Of a stretch of 64,000 nucleotides of DNA, positions 33,682 through 41,940 are shown one piece after another. A model generated the notes under the pieces. It saw only the letters and a program-made list of their open reading frames with translations. It ran no database searches and was not told where the DNA came from. Both the position numbers and the translations under genes were made by a program. The stretch's first letter is position 1; every line of letters starts with the position of its first letter. This stretch comes from DASUPK01 sp963743575 (lineage in GTDB: Bacteria > Actinomycetota > Thermoleophilia > Solirubrobacterales > 70-9): NCBI GenBank assembly GCA_963743575.1, contig CAVUQC010000007.1, positions 434,001 to 498,000 on the forward strand, written 5' to 3'.

Positions 33682-34551
33682 ATGCCTTCGACCGCCGTGG
33701 TGGCGGACACCACCTCCTATCTGCCGCCGGAGCTCCTCGAACGGCACAACGTCAAGCTCGTCAGCCTCTATGTGGGGATCGAGGGCGATCAGGACCGCGA
33801 GGCCGACATCACGGATCTGCACGCCTTCTACGAGCGCCTCCGCGCATCCAACGAGATGGTCACCACCTCGCAGCCGTCCGTCGGAGATTTCATCGCGGTC
33901 TACGAGCCGCTCCTCGCGGAGGGGAAGGAGATCGTCTCGATCCACCTCTCCTCGGGAATCTCGGGCACCTACGAGTCGGCGATTCAGGCCCGGGAGCGGC
34001 TCTCCGCCGACGGCAAGGGCGGAGAGCGCATCGTCGTCTGCGACTCACGGACCGGCGCCGGCGGCATGGGCCTGATGGTGCTGGCGGCCGCGCGCTCCGC
34101 CGAGAATGGGGAGAGCGCCGCCCGGGCCAAGGAACGAGCCGAGGCCTCACGCAGTGATCTCAAGATCTGGTTCTCGGTGGACACGCTCGACTACCTGCGG
34201 CGAGGCGGGCGAATCGGCGCGGCCCGCGCCTGGATCGGGACGACGCTGAAGATCAAACCGATCCTGACCCTGGAGGACGAGATCACCCCGATCGAGCGGG
34301 TCCGAACCCGGAGCCGCGCTTTCGAGCGAATGGTCGACTACGCCCGCCAGCGCCACGAGGACGGCGCGGATGCCTGGGTGGTCCAGCACGTGCAGGACAT
34401 CGAGAACGCCGAGCGTCTGGTCGAGGCCTGCAGGCCGATCTTCGGCCACGACCCCGTCTTCACCTCCGAGGTCGGCCCCGTGATCGGGGCCCACGTCGGA
34501 CCTGGGCTGCTCGGCGTCGGCGGGGTGCCGAGCTCGCGGATCGAGTTCTAG
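33682..34551 (+). CDS. DegV family fatty-acid-binding protein
   Basis: A 289-aa DegV protein: ADTTSYLPPELL at the start, TSQPSVGDF and SIHLSSGISGTYESA in the lipid-head-binding region, and DTLDYLRRGGRIGAARAWIGTTLKIKP in the second domain. DegV proteins bind fatty acids and act with fatty-acid kinase to deliver acyl phosphate. No FakA gene is in the window. Confidence 0.95.
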   Translation: MPSTAVVADTTSYLPPELLERHNVKLVSLYVGIEGDQDREADITDLHAFYERLRASNEMVTTSQPSVGDFIAVYEPLLAEGKEIVSIHLSSGISGTYESAIQARERLSADGKGGERIVVCDSRTGAGGMGLMVLAAARSAENGESAARAKERAEASRSDLKIWFSVDTLDYLRRGGRIGAARAWIGTTLKIKPILTLEDEITPIERVRTRSRAFERMVDYARQRHEDGADAWVVQHVQDIENAERLVEACRPIFGHDPVFTSEVGPVIGAHVGPGLLGVGGVPSSRIEF

Positions 34552-34559
34552 ACGCGTCT

Positions 34560-34835
34560 CTAGCCGCGGCGGCGGCTGAGCGCGATCGCGCCGCCGACCA
34601 GGAAGCCGACGACGGCAGCGCCGACGGCGAGCTCCGTTCGGTGCTCGGAGATCTGACGCTTGACGTCGGTGACCTGTACCCAGCGGTTCCGCAACGCGTC
34701 AACCGAGCGCGAAAACTCCTGGCGCTGCTGGACGATGTCGCGCCGGATCTGGTCCGAGGAGCGGGTGCCTGGAGGCGGCATCGGCCGACGCCCGTTGCCC
34801 CCGGTCAAAACGGTCTCGCGAGTGGGCGTGCTCAT
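34560..34835 (-). CDS. DUF3618 family small membrane protein
   Basis: A 91-aa protein with the DUF3618 pattern (RSSDQIRRDIVQQRQEFSRSVDAL) and one C-terminal hydrophobic segment followed by RRRG. It is the last of three overlapped small envelope genes; its ATG forms an ATGA with the holin-like gene. Function unknown, probably an envelope or stress-associated accessory protein. Confidence 0.85.
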   Translation of the reverse strand: MSTPTRETVLTGGNGRRPMPPPGTRSSDQIRRDIVQQRQEFSRSVDALRNRWVQVTDVKRQISEHRTELAVGAAVVGFLVGGAIALSRRRG

Positions 34836-35302
34836 GGTCCGTCCTCCTTTCCGTTGTGTCCCTCGAAGGCGGCCTTGATCTCCTTGGCCTCCTCGATCGC
34901 CATGTCAGGCGTGGGCGGGGCGGCGCGCTTGAACGACCGGTAGGCGAAGAGGCCGCCGGCGATCCCGATCAGCAGGAAGATCCCCGCCTCGACGAAGAAG
35001 CCTGCCCACGGGTTGTTGAAGACCAGGTCGTTGAGCAACCAGGCGAAGCCGTGCATCGCGAGTGCCAGGGCGAGCAGCGCAAAGACGCCCGCCACAAGCC
35101 CGGCGATGGACCCCCGCAGCAGGCTGTTGGCCTTCTCGGTGACCTCGGTCTTGGCGAGCTCGATCTCCTCACGGATCAGGACCGAGGCCTGATCCGTGAC
35201 CTCGAAGACGAGCTCCCCCACGGTCATGTCCTCCACGGGACGCTCGGAGTCCGGCGGAGACGGAGGGCTCTGCGTGGAGGGCGTTCCCTCGCCGTTCGTC
35301 AT
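34832..35302 (-). CDS. phage-holin-like (DUF1469/superfamily III) membrane protein
   Basis: A 156-aa protein with a charged N-terminal amphipathic region (VLIREEIELAKTEVTEKA) and two hydrophobic segments (about 65-90 and 100-122), the layout of Phage_holin_3_6/DUF1469. In actinobacteria these are chromosomal envelope proteins, usually next to DUF3618 and DUF4235 genes as here, and do not indicate a prophage. Confidence 0.85.
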   Translation of the reverse strand: MTNGEGTPSTQSPPSPPDSERPVEDMTVGELVFEVTDQASVLIREEIELAKTEVTEKANSLLRGSIAGLVAGVFALLALALAMHGFAWLLNDLVFNNPWAGFFVEAGIFLLIGIAGGLFAYRSFKRAAPPTPDMAIEEAKEIKAAFEGHNGKEDGP

Positions 35303-35433
35303 TCGGGCGGCTCCTCGTTGAAGACCCGCCGCCAGATCACTCCGGAGAGCCGGTGAGCGGCGACGGTGGCAAGCGCGCCAGTGGCGGCCAGAAGCCCCGC
35401 CCAGATCAATCGCCTCAAGATGTCGCTGTCCAT
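35299..35433 (-). CDS. DUF4235-like small membrane protein (44 aa)
   Basis: A 44-aa gene. The ATG at 35433 has AGGAGG eight bases upstream, and its stop overlaps the holin-like start in an ATGA, so translation is well supported. The product has one hydrophobic helix (LIWAGLLAATGALATVAAH) and the ending VWRR-type motif VIWRRVFNEEPPE that matches the C-terminus of DUF4235 proteins. It completes the DUF4235, holin-like, DUF3618 trio. Function unknown. Confidence 0.75.
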   Translation of the reverse strand: MDSDILRRLIWAGLLAATGALATVAAHRLSGVIWRRVFNEEPPE

Positions 35434-35461
35434 TTCCGTGCCTCCTCTCCCGGGATTCGCG

Positions 35462-36745
35462 CTACCCGGACTGATGGGAGGAGTAAACCAAGTCGGCGGC
35501 TCGGCCGTTGGCCTGCTCCGTGGACCGCTCCGCGTACGTCGCCCAGCGCTCGAAGAAGGTGCGGTAGACCGCGTGGGTCCAGCTCGGATCGGCCGCCTCG
35601 AGCAGCCCGTGCGAACCCGCGGGCACGATCCAGACGCGGACCAGGTCGTTGCCGTGAGCCGCCTCTCGGAGCATTCGGGCGTGATCGACCTTGACGATCC
35701 CGTCGTCCTCGGGGTGCAGCACGAGCAGCGGCACCTTCGCGTTGGCGACGTGGTCGATGCCCCGGGCCTCGGTCCAGATCGTCTCGGCGTCGACGCCGTA
35801 GTACGGAGCGGAGACGTACTGCATGACGTTCAGCATGTCCTCGGCCTCCGGCGGCCAGCGGCCCGAGCGGACGCGCGAGACGAGTGCCGCCTCGAAGGCC
35901 TTGTGGATCGGGTAGCGAGGGTGGCCCCTCGGCACCGGCTCGGAGAGCCGCTCCCAGGCGAGCTTCGGAACGGCCGGAGGCGAGACGGCGAGGATCCCGC
36001 CGTCGAGCGACGTGCCGGTGTCCTCCTGGTCGGACGCGTTGAGGACGGAGCTGCCGCCCAGCGAGATCCCGAGCGCGCCCACGCTCGTCGTGCCGCCGAG
36101 CTCCTTCATGTACCGGGCGAGGGCCAGGATGTCGAGGCCCTCCTTCCAGCCGCCCGTGGACGGCGCCGGACTGGTCAGCTCGGTCATGCCGAAGCTGCGC
36201 AGGTCGAGTGCGGCGACGTTGAAGCCCCACTCGTAGAACGCCCTGACCGCAATCTGCCGGACGTAGTCGAAGCGGCTCGAGGTGAACAGGCCGTGGACGA
36301 CGATCAGCGAAGGGCGGGCGGTCTCCTGGAGGGCGATCGAGGCGGCGATCCGCTCGCCGTCGGCGCCCTCGACGATGTGGTCCTTGAACTGCCCCGGGTA
36401 GCGGTAGCCGATCACCGCGCCCTCGCGGTGCTGCGCGACCACGAAGTTGGAGATGTCGGCGAAGCCCCTGCGGAGCTCCGCCAGGTCCGAATGCCTCAAG
36501 TGCTCCGGTATCGCCTCCAGATCCACCATCAGCGCGTCCATCGAGCGCTCGCGCTCGGGGGGAACCGGTAGTGGGCGCTTGGAGCGCCGCTCGAGCGCCA
36601 TCAGGAAATCGCGGAGGCGGCCCCCGACCAGCTGGCCGAAGATCCAGAGCGGCAGGAGGACGATGCCGAGGAGGACGTTGGCGAGCTTGGCGCCACCGTG
36701 CAGGACCCGGTCCTGGCGCTCCGTCCTTGCCAGTCCCTCCCACAT
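35462..36745 (-). CDS. membrane-associated alpha/beta hydrolase
   Basis: A 427-aa hydrolase with an N-terminal hydrophobic segment (LANVLLGIVLLPLWIFGQLVGG) and a hydrolase core: oxyanion region VVHGLFTSSRFDYV, nucleophile elbow GISLGG, an acid in HPEDDG and the histidine in AGSHGLL. It resembles YheT/EMB8-like esterases. It is the third gene after nitrilase and TetR on the minus strand with an 8-nt gap, so it is likely under that TetR's control. Probably acts on a lipid ester (inference). Confidence 0.85.
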   Translation of the reverse strand: MWEGLARTERQDRVLHGGAKLANVLLGIVLLPLWIFGQLVGGRLRDFLMALERRSKRPLPVPPERERSMDALMVDLEAIPEHLRHSDLAELRRGFADISNFVVAQHREGAVIGYRYPGQFKDHIVEGADGERIAASIALQETARPSLIVVHGLFTSSRFDYVRQIAVRAFYEWGFNVAALDLRSFGMTELTSPAPSTGGWKEGLDILALARYMKELGGTTSVGALGISLGGSSVLNASDQEDTGTSLDGGILAVSPPAVPKLAWERLSEPVPRGHPRYPIHKAFEAALVSRVRSGRWPPEAEDMLNVMQYVSAPYYGVDAETIWTEARGIDHVANAKVPLLVLHPEDDGIVKVDHARMLREAAHGNDLVRVWIVPAGSHGLLEAADPSWTHAVYRTFFERWATYAERSTEQANGRAADLVYSSHQSG

Positions 36746-36752
36746 GAGCGGG

Positions 36753-37376
36753 CTAGCCGGCGACCGCGTCGCCGACGGGCCTCGGCTCGAGGCCGTCGCA
36801 GATCGTCTCGACCACCAGCCGCTTGGCGCGCTCGTAGTCGTCGTCAGCGGACGGAATTGACTCGAAGATCCAGCCGGTGAGCAGCTGCTCGATGGCGCCG
36901 TAGAAGACCATCGCGGCGAAGTCGGGGTCCACGTCGTCTCGGAACTCGCCGGCCTTCTGGGCGTCGGCGACGATCTCCGCGACCAGCTCGTACGCCTGGC
37001 GGATCTCGGGCAGGTGGGTGCGGCCGAACGAGTTCGCGGCCCGGGTGACCTCGACGATGATCACCTTCATCAACTCCGGCTCGTGCCGGTAGGACTCGAT
37101 GATGAAGTTGGCGACGCCGGCGAGCTTGTCGCGCGGCGGGGCATCGCTCTGCCGGACCTCCCTGCTCGCCTCCACCAGCAGCGCCCACCGCTCCGAGAAG
37201 AGCTCATTCAGCATCTGGTCCTTGGAATCGAAGTAGTGGTAGACGAGGCCGTAGGCGACGCCGGCCTCGGCCGCCACGTCTGACACGCGAGCGCTGTGGA
37301 ATCCCTGCCGGGCGAAAACCGTGATCGCCGCGTCGAGGATCGCGCGCCGCTTGTCGGGTGCGGGGGCCTGCGCCAT
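36753..37376 (-). CDS. TetR-family transcriptional regulator (FadR-like)
   Basis: A 207-aa TetR protein: HTH with FHSARVSDVAAEAGVAYGLVYHYFDSKDQML, and an effector domain like that of acyl-CoA-responsive regulators. It sits between nitrilase (shared TGATG) and the alpha/beta hydrolase. The palindrome upstream of the nitrilase gene resembles fatty-acid TetR operators, suggesting autoregulation of the three-gene operon by acyl-CoA (inference). Confidence 0.92.
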   Translation of the reverse strand: MAQAPAPDKRRAILDAAITVFARQGFHSARVSDVAAEAGVAYGLVYHYFDSKDQMLNELFSERWALLVEASREVRQSDAPPRDKLAGVANFIIESYRHEPELMKVIIVEVTRAANSFGRTHLPEIRQAYELVAEIVADAQKAGEFRDDVDPDFAAMVFYGAIEQLLTGWIFESIPSADDDYERAKRLVVETICDGLEPRPVGDAVAG

Positions 37377-38251
37377 CAGGGGCCTCCGGTCGGGGTGGCG
37401 GGCTCCGGGGAAGGCGCCTGGACAGCGTCCTCGCCGCTCTCAGGCCAGCTGTAGGCATCCGGGCGGCGGTGACGAAGTGAGGGCAGGCTGTTCCGCATCT
37501 CGTTCTGGATGGTGAAGTCGAGATCGGCGGAGATGAAGCACTCGGTGTCGGGGGCCTGCGCCATGACCACTCCCCATGCATCGACGATCATCGAGCGGCC
37601 GTAGCTTCGGTAGTGCGGCGCCGCGAAACCGATCTGACCCGCCGCGATGACGAACACCTGGTCCTCGATCGCGCGCGCACGGATCAACACCTCCCAGTGG
37701 TCGCGGCCGGTCCTCTCGGTGAACGCGGCTGGGACGGTGACCACCCGCGCGCCCCGCAGGGCGAGGATCCGGTAGAGCTCGGGGAAGCGAAGGTCGTAAC
37801 AGATGGTCAGGCCGACCAGCGCGCCGCCGGCCTCCCCGATCGCGATCTGATCGCCGGCCTGCTCGATGGCGGACTCGCGGTATTCGACGTCCCCGACCTC
37901 GACGTCGAACATGTGGAGCTTGCGGTAGACGGCTCGCTGCTTCCCGTCGGGGCCGAACATCACGGAGGTGTTGGCGAGCTTCTCCTGCTCGGGGACGATC
38001 TCCGGGACACTGCCCGCCACCAGGTGGATCCCCAGCTCCTCGGCCCAGCCGGCGGCCGCGCTCAGCGCCGGTCCGTCGAGCGGCTCCGCGCAGGAGCGGA
38101 TGGCTTCGGGAGACCCGAGCACGGTCCACTTCTCCGGCAGCACGACCAGCTCCGCGCCCTCGGCGGCGGCCCCCCGGACCAGGCGCTCTGCAACCTCGAG
38201 GTTGCGGTCGTATTCGTCAGTGGAGTTGAGCTGTACGGCGGCGGCGCGCAT
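37376..38251 (-). CDS. carbon-nitrogen hydrolase (Nit1/Nit2-like nitrilase superfamily)
   Basis: A 291-aa nitrilase-superfamily amidase with the Glu40-Lys111-Cys151 triad (VVLPEKW, YRKLHMFD, TICYDLRFPE). The sequence is closest in style to Nit1/Nit2 deaminated-glutathione or omega-amidases. GAGGAG precedes the ATG at 38251. First gene of an operon with TetR and an alpha/beta hydrolase. The residues after about 265 are a non-conserved tail. Confidence 0.9.
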   Translation of the reverse strand: MRAAAVQLNSTDEYDRNLEVAERLVRGAAAEGAELVVLPEKWTVLGSPEAIRSCAEPLDGPALSAAAGWAEELGIHLVAGSVPEIVPEQEKLANTSVMFGPDGKQRAVYRKLHMFDVEVGDVEYRESAIEQAGDQIAIGEAGGALVGLTICYDLRFPELYRILALRGARVVTVPAAFTERTGRDHWEVLIRARAIEDQVFVIAAGQIGFAAPHYRSYGRSMIVDAWGVVMAQAPDTECFISADLDFTIQNEMRNSLPSLRHRRPDAYSWPESGEDAVQAPSPEPATPTGGP

Positions 38252-38297
38252 TTTTCTCCTCGCCCAACCCGGCTTTTGGTGCACATCCGGGTTCGGC

Positions 38298-38311
38298 TGA
38301 CTGACCAGTCA
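38298..38311. promoter_or_regulatory. TetR-type operator TGACTG-AC-CAGTCA
   Basis: An inverted repeat with 6-bp arms, 47 nt upstream of the nitrilase ATG and 43 nt upstream of the divergent epimerase. It resembles operators of fatty-acid-responsive TetR repressors, and a TetR gene is second in the operon. Confidence 0.55.
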
Positions 38312-38341
38312 ATCTAGCGCCTACGCTCGCCGGAGCGCGCA

Positions 38342-38347
38342 TAGGAT
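38342..38347 (+). promoter_or_regulatory. -10 box TAGGAT of the epimerase gene (leaderless)
   Basis: TAGGAT ends six bases before the ATG and there is no Shine-Dalgarno, so the mRNA should begin at or near the start codon. Confidence 0.55.
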
Positions 38348-38353
38348 AGACCC

Positions 38354-39328
38354 ATGCGGGCTCTCGTCACCGGGGCGACCGGGAAGGTGGGATTTGCGAT
38401 CGCCTCGGCTCTCCTCGAGCGCGGCGACCAGGTCCGGGCGCTGGTGCGCGATCCGAAGCGGGCGGCGACGCTCCTCCCCGCCGGCATCGAGCCCATTCCG
38501 GGCGACGTCACGGATCCGAACACGCTCACCGCGGCCGTCGAGGGCTGCGACGTGGTCTTCAACTCGGCCGGCATGCCCGAACAGTGGGTGAAGGACGAGG
38601 CGATCTTCGACGAGGTCAACGCAGTCGGCAGCGGACATGTGGCCGCCGCGGCTCGACGGGCCGGGGTGCCGCGCTTCGTCCATACCTCGACCCACGACGT
38701 CTTCCACGCCGAGACCGGCGAGAGCTTCGACGAGACGAAGCTGGCCGACTATCCGAAGGGCACCGCGTACGAGCGCTCGAAGCAGCACGCCGAGGAGCTC
38801 GTCCTGGCGGAGGGCGACGGCATGGAGGTGGTGATCCTCAACCCGTCCGGGGTCTATGGCCCCACCCCATCCGCGACTCCCTCATTCGAGAACGAGGTCT
38901 TCGAGCCCGTGGTTCGAAAGCGCCTGCCGGCCGTACCGCCGGGCGGCACCGGCTACGCGTTCGTCGAAGGCGTCGCCGCGGGGCACCTGCTGGCCGCCGA
39001 GAAGGGGAAGGACGGTGAGCGCTACATCCTGGCCGACGGCTACGCGGACTTCCGCGAGCTGGCGGAGACCGCGAAGCGGATCGCGGGACGCGGTCGGATC
39101 CCCCCGCGGATGCCCACTCCGGTCGCGAAGGCCGTGGCATCACTCGGCGCCGGCCTCTCGCGGGTCACTCGCCGGCCGCCGCTGCTGCCCAAGGGACAGC
39201 TCGAATACATCCTCTGGCAGGCGAGGCCGGACTCCGCCAAGGCGCAGCGTGAGCTGGGCTGGAAAACCACATCCCTCGACGAGGGCGTCCGCAGGACCCT
39301 CGACTCCATGGGCCTGCTCGAGAGCTGA
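38354..39328 (+). CDS. NAD-dependent epimerase/dehydratase
   Basis: A 324-aa extended SDR with TGATGKVGFAIASALL at the N-terminus, VFNSAG, the serine/threonine region HTSTHDVF, the catalytic Y-x3-K in YERSK, and a C-terminal substrate domain. It is related to the epimerase near 33 kb and to dihydroflavonol-reductase-like enzymes. It stands alone on the + strand and ends 3 bases before the convergent ICMT-like gene. Substrate unknown. Confidence 0.9.
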   Translation: MRALVTGATGKVGFAIASALLERGDQVRALVRDPKRAATLLPAGIEPIPGDVTDPNTLTAAVEGCDVVFNSAGMPEQWVKDEAIFDEVNAVGSGHVAAAARRAGVPRFVHTSTHDVFHAETGESFDETKLADYPKGTAYERSKQHAEELVLAEGDGMEVVILNPSGVYGPTPSATPSFENEVFEPVVRKRLPAVPPGGTGYAFVEGVAAGHLLAAEKGKDGERYILADGYADFRELAETAKRIAGRGRIPPRMPTPVAKAVASLGAGLSRVTRRPPLLPKGQLEYILWQARPDSAKAQRELGWKTTSLDEGVRRTLDSMGLLES

Positions 39329-39331
39329 GCG

Positions 39332-39940
39332 CTAGCCGTCGAAGCGGCCGAGGCCCGGCACGAAGCGGCCGACCCTGGAGGCGTATGCGCGGTAGGCGTC
39401 GCCGTGGGTGCGGACCAGGTAGGGCTCCTCGACCACCCGCACCTGAAGCTCGAGGCCCAGCGCGATCACGATGACTGAAACGAGGGCGAGCCAGGTGGGG
39501 ACCATCAGGGCGAACCCCGTCCACCCCACGATCATCGCCGCGTAGATCGGGTTCCGGCAGAACGAGAACCAGCCCGCGGTGACGAGATCGGTTCCCTGGT
39601 CGTCGCTGACGCCGATCCGCCAGGACGCGCCCATCCCCAGCTGAGCGCCGAAGACGGAGAGTCCACCGATAGTCGCGAGGACGATGCCGATCACGTGGAG
39701 CGCGACGACGTCGAGTGTGTGGATCGGATCGAGGGTGTCCTTGAGGACGAGCTGGAGCGAGACGATCGCGATCGCCATACCGCCGAGGAAGAGAAGGCCG
39801 CTGAGCCACTCGAGGGGGCCGGCTCCCTTCCGCAATCCGATCAGCCCCGTCCCGCCGGTGCGCCGAAGCTGGATCGCCACCCTCACGAACAGCGTCAGGA
39901 CCACGAACACGACCAGCATGATGGCGGCGAGCTTCGCCAT
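39332..39940 (-). CDS. isoprenylcysteine carboxyl methyltransferase-like membrane protein
   Basis: A 202-aa protein with four to five hydrophobic segments and the ICMT/PEMT C-terminal signature: SWRIGVSDDQGTDLVTAGWFSFCRNPIY, then EEPYLVRTHGDAYRAYASRVGRFVP. Bacterial members are SAM-dependent methyltransferases of unknown acceptor. It lies 6 nt after the MerR gene, at the end of the CoA-ester operon, so co-transcription is likely, though the role in that pathway is unclear. Confidence 0.85.
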   Translation of the reverse strand: MAKLAAIMLVVFVVLTLFVRVAIQLRRTGGTGLIGLRKGAGPLEWLSGLLFLGGMAIAIVSLQLVLKDTLDPIHTLDVVALHVIGIVLATIGGLSVFGAQLGMGASWRIGVSDDQGTDLVTAGWFSFCRNPIYAAMIVGWTGFALMVPTWLALVSVIVIALGLELQVRVVEEPYLVRTHGDAYRAYASRVGRFVPGLGRFDG

Positions 39941-39946
39941 CGGCCG

Positions 39947-40690
39947 CTACTTCGACTTGTCGCCGCTGCCGTTCGAGTCGGGCTCCGCGCCGCGCCTTGC
40001 CTCCAGCTCTGCGACGAGCGCCTTCGTGTGCATCGCTGCGAGCAGGTCGTTGAGCGGCTCGTTGCCGGCCTCGATCAGCGCCATCGCCTCATCCGGATCC
40101 ATCTCGCCGGCCAGGCGCTCCATGATCACGTCGACCTCCTGCTTGACCAGCTCTCCCATGGCGTCCTTGTAGCGGAGGGTGTCGTAGACGGTGAAGCCGA
40201 TCCGCTCCTCGTATCCGCCGGCGCGGAAGCGGCTGATCGCCTCGATGACGCGGATGTCGCTCGGCGAGTAGCCCTTCTTGTCCGGCGTGAGCACCCCGAG
40301 CTCGGCGAGGCGGTCCAGCACGTCCTGAGGGAGGTCGTAGCGACCCCGGACCTCGGCGGCGCTGATGCGCTCGCTCTCACTCGCGAGCGCATGCTCGAGC
40401 AGCTTGTCGCCGAGCTCGATCAGCGCCCTGGCGCGGTCCGGATCCTCCTCGAGCAGGTCCTTGATCACGCGGAGCGGCATGTAGCGCTCCTCCTGGAGTT
40501 GCTTGATCATCTTGATCCGGTCGACGAACTCGGCCGGGTAGTAGGCCATGTTGCGCGAGGTCTTGACCGGCTCGGGGAGGAGCCCCTCTCGGAGGTAGTG
40601 CTTGATGGTCGCCGCCGAGACGCCGGAAGCTTGCGCCAGCTCGCCCATCCGGAGCATCTCCTCCTTGGGCTGTGCTTTGGCGGCGCTCAT
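39947..40690 (-). CDS. MerR-family transcriptional regulator
   Basis: A 247-aa regulator with an N-terminal MerR winged HTH (about 14-80, GELAQASGVSAATIKHYLREGLLPEP then RIKMIKQLQEERYMPLRVIKDLL) and a second region that again looks MerR-like (RYDLPQDVLDRLAELGVLTP). No metal-binding cysteines are present, so it probably senses an organic ligand. Its start forms an ATGA with the CoA-transferase gene, so it should be made with the operon it presumably controls. Confidence 0.9.
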   Translation of the reverse strand: MSAAKAQPKEEMLRMGELAQASGVSAATIKHYLREGLLPEPVKTSRNMAYYPAEFVDRIKMIKQLQEERYMPLRVIKDLLEEDPDRARALIELGDKLLEHALASESERISAAEVRGRYDLPQDVLDRLAELGVLTPDKKGYSPSDIRVIEAISRFRAGGYEERIGFTVYDTLRYKDAMGELVKQEVDVIMERLAGEMDPDEAMALIEAGNEPLNDLLAAMHTKALVAELEARRGAEPDSNGSGDKSK

Positions 40691-41940
40691 GCCAGGAACT
40701 GCTCCTGCTTCGTTGAGGGGTCAGACCCCTCAACGGGGTCTGGGCCCTTCGCGGCACCCGATTCCTCGAGCGCCTCGATCTCCTCCTTCGAGTAACCCGC
40801 CTCCGCGAGCAGCGCCTCGGTGTGCTCCCCGAGAGCCGGCGCAGGCATCTCGATGCTCGCGGGGGTCCGCGAGAGCTTGATCGGGAAACCGAGCTGCTTG
40901 ACCTCGCCCATCTGGGGCTGCTCGTAGCTCACCACCATGTCGCGCTCGCGCACCAGCTCGGACTCGAGTGCCTCATCGAGATCGAGGATCGGCTCGATCA
41001 TCGCGTCGTGCTCGTCGTTGAAGGCCTTCCATTCGGCGCGCGTCTTGGTCTTGAAGATCTCCGCGGCCTCGCCGTGCGCCCGGGAGCCCGGTTTCTCGAA
41101 CTGCTTCTCGATCAGATCGTCGCGGCCGACCGCCTGGCAAAAACGCGCCCAGAACTTCGGCTCGAGCGCCCCGCAGGTCACCCAGCCGTCGGCGGCCTCG
41201 TAGGGGCGGTAGCAGATGATCCCCCCCGAGAGCATGATGTTGCCGCGCTCCGGCACCTCGCCCGAGGCGAAGTAGCGGCCGGCCTCCATCGCGAGCCAGG
41301 CGAGCGATCCGTCGGTCATCGAGATATCGACCATCTGGCCCTGGCCGCCCCGCCGAGCTTCTTGTAGGGCGGCGAGAATCCCGACCGCCGCCATCAGGCC
41401 GCCGCCGCCGAGATCGGCGATCTGCGCTCCCGACTGGATGGGCGGGCCACCGGCCTCGCCGGTCAGCCCGAGGATTCCGTTCAGGCCCAGGTAGTTCATG
41501 TCGTGTCCCGCGCGGTCGCGGTTTGGGCCGTCTTGGCCGTAGCCGGTGATCGGGCAGTAGACGAGGGCGGGGTTCGCCTGGCTCAGCACGTCGTAGCCGA
41601 CTCCGAGCTTGTCGAGGACGCCGGGGCGGAAGCTCTCCACCAGGACGTCGACTGACTCCGCAAGCCGCAGGAGGGCCTGTCGGCCTCCCTCCTGCTTCAG
41701 GTCGAGCCGGACCGAGCGCTTGTTCCGGTTCAGCGAGAGGTAGATCGCCGAGCGGGTGCCGAGCGGGGTGTCCTCCTCGTCGCCGTAGTACGGCGGCGCC
41801 CAGCGGACGTAGTCGCCCTGGCCGGTGTCCTCGACCTTGATCACGTCGGCGCCGAGGTCTGCGAGCAGCAGGGTGCAGAAGCCCCCCGGGAGCAGGCGGG
41901 TGAGGTCGAGGATCTTGACGTCCTCCAGCGGCCGGCTCAC
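40687..41940 (-). CDS. class III CoA-transferase (CaiB/BaiF family)
   Basis: A 417-aa family III CoA-transferase: KILDLTRLLPGGFCTLLLADLGADVIKVE at the start, LNRNKRSV and DLK, and the catalytic Asp147 in GHDMNYLGLNG. It moves CoA between carboxylic acids. It overlaps BKACE and MerR by 4 nt each. The last ~20 residues (from GPDPVEGSDPST) are encoded by a GGGGTCAGACCCC repeat element and look like a secondary extension of the C-terminus. Confidence 0.93.
   Translation of the reverse strand: MSRPLEDVKILDLTRLLPGGFCTLLLADLGADVIKVEDTGQGDYVRWAPPYYGDEEDTPLGTRSAIYLSLNRNKRSVRLDLKQEGGRQALLRLAESVDVLVESFRPGVLDKLGVGYDVLSQANPALVYCPITGYGQDGPNRDRAGHDMNYLGLNGILGLTGEAGGPPIQSGAQIADLGGGGLMAAVGILAALQEARRGGQGQMVDISMTDGSLAWLAMEAGRYFASGEVPERGNIMLSGGIICYRPYEAADGWVTCGALEPKFWARFCQAVGRDDLIEKQFEKPGSRAHGEAAEIFKTKTRAEWKAFNDEHDAMIEPILDLDEALESELVRERDMVVSYEQPQMGEVKQLGFPIKLSRTPASIEMPAPALGEHTEALLAEAGYSKEEIEALEESGAAKGPDPVEGSDPSTKQEQFLA
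40712..40734. repeat. GGGGTCAGACCCC-type inverted repeat, copy 1
   Basis: GTTGAGGGG and CCCCTCAAC are perfect 9-bp arms around TCAGA, followed by GGGGTCTGGGCCC. It lies within the 3' end of the CoA-transferase gene. A related copy is at 60639. It looks like a small dispersed REP-type element. Confidence 0.5.

Noticed and set aside
34832..35302. Holin-like protein as evidence of a prophage
   Set aside because: DUF1469-type proteins are ordinary chromosomal envelope proteins in actinobacteria; no phage structural, integrase or lysis genes are nearby.
40712..40740. GGGGTCAGACCCC hairpin as a transcription terminator
   Set aside because: It lies inside the CoA-transferase coding region and upstream of a coupled MerR gene in the same operon, and a related copy occurs elsewhere, so a dispersed repeat fits better.
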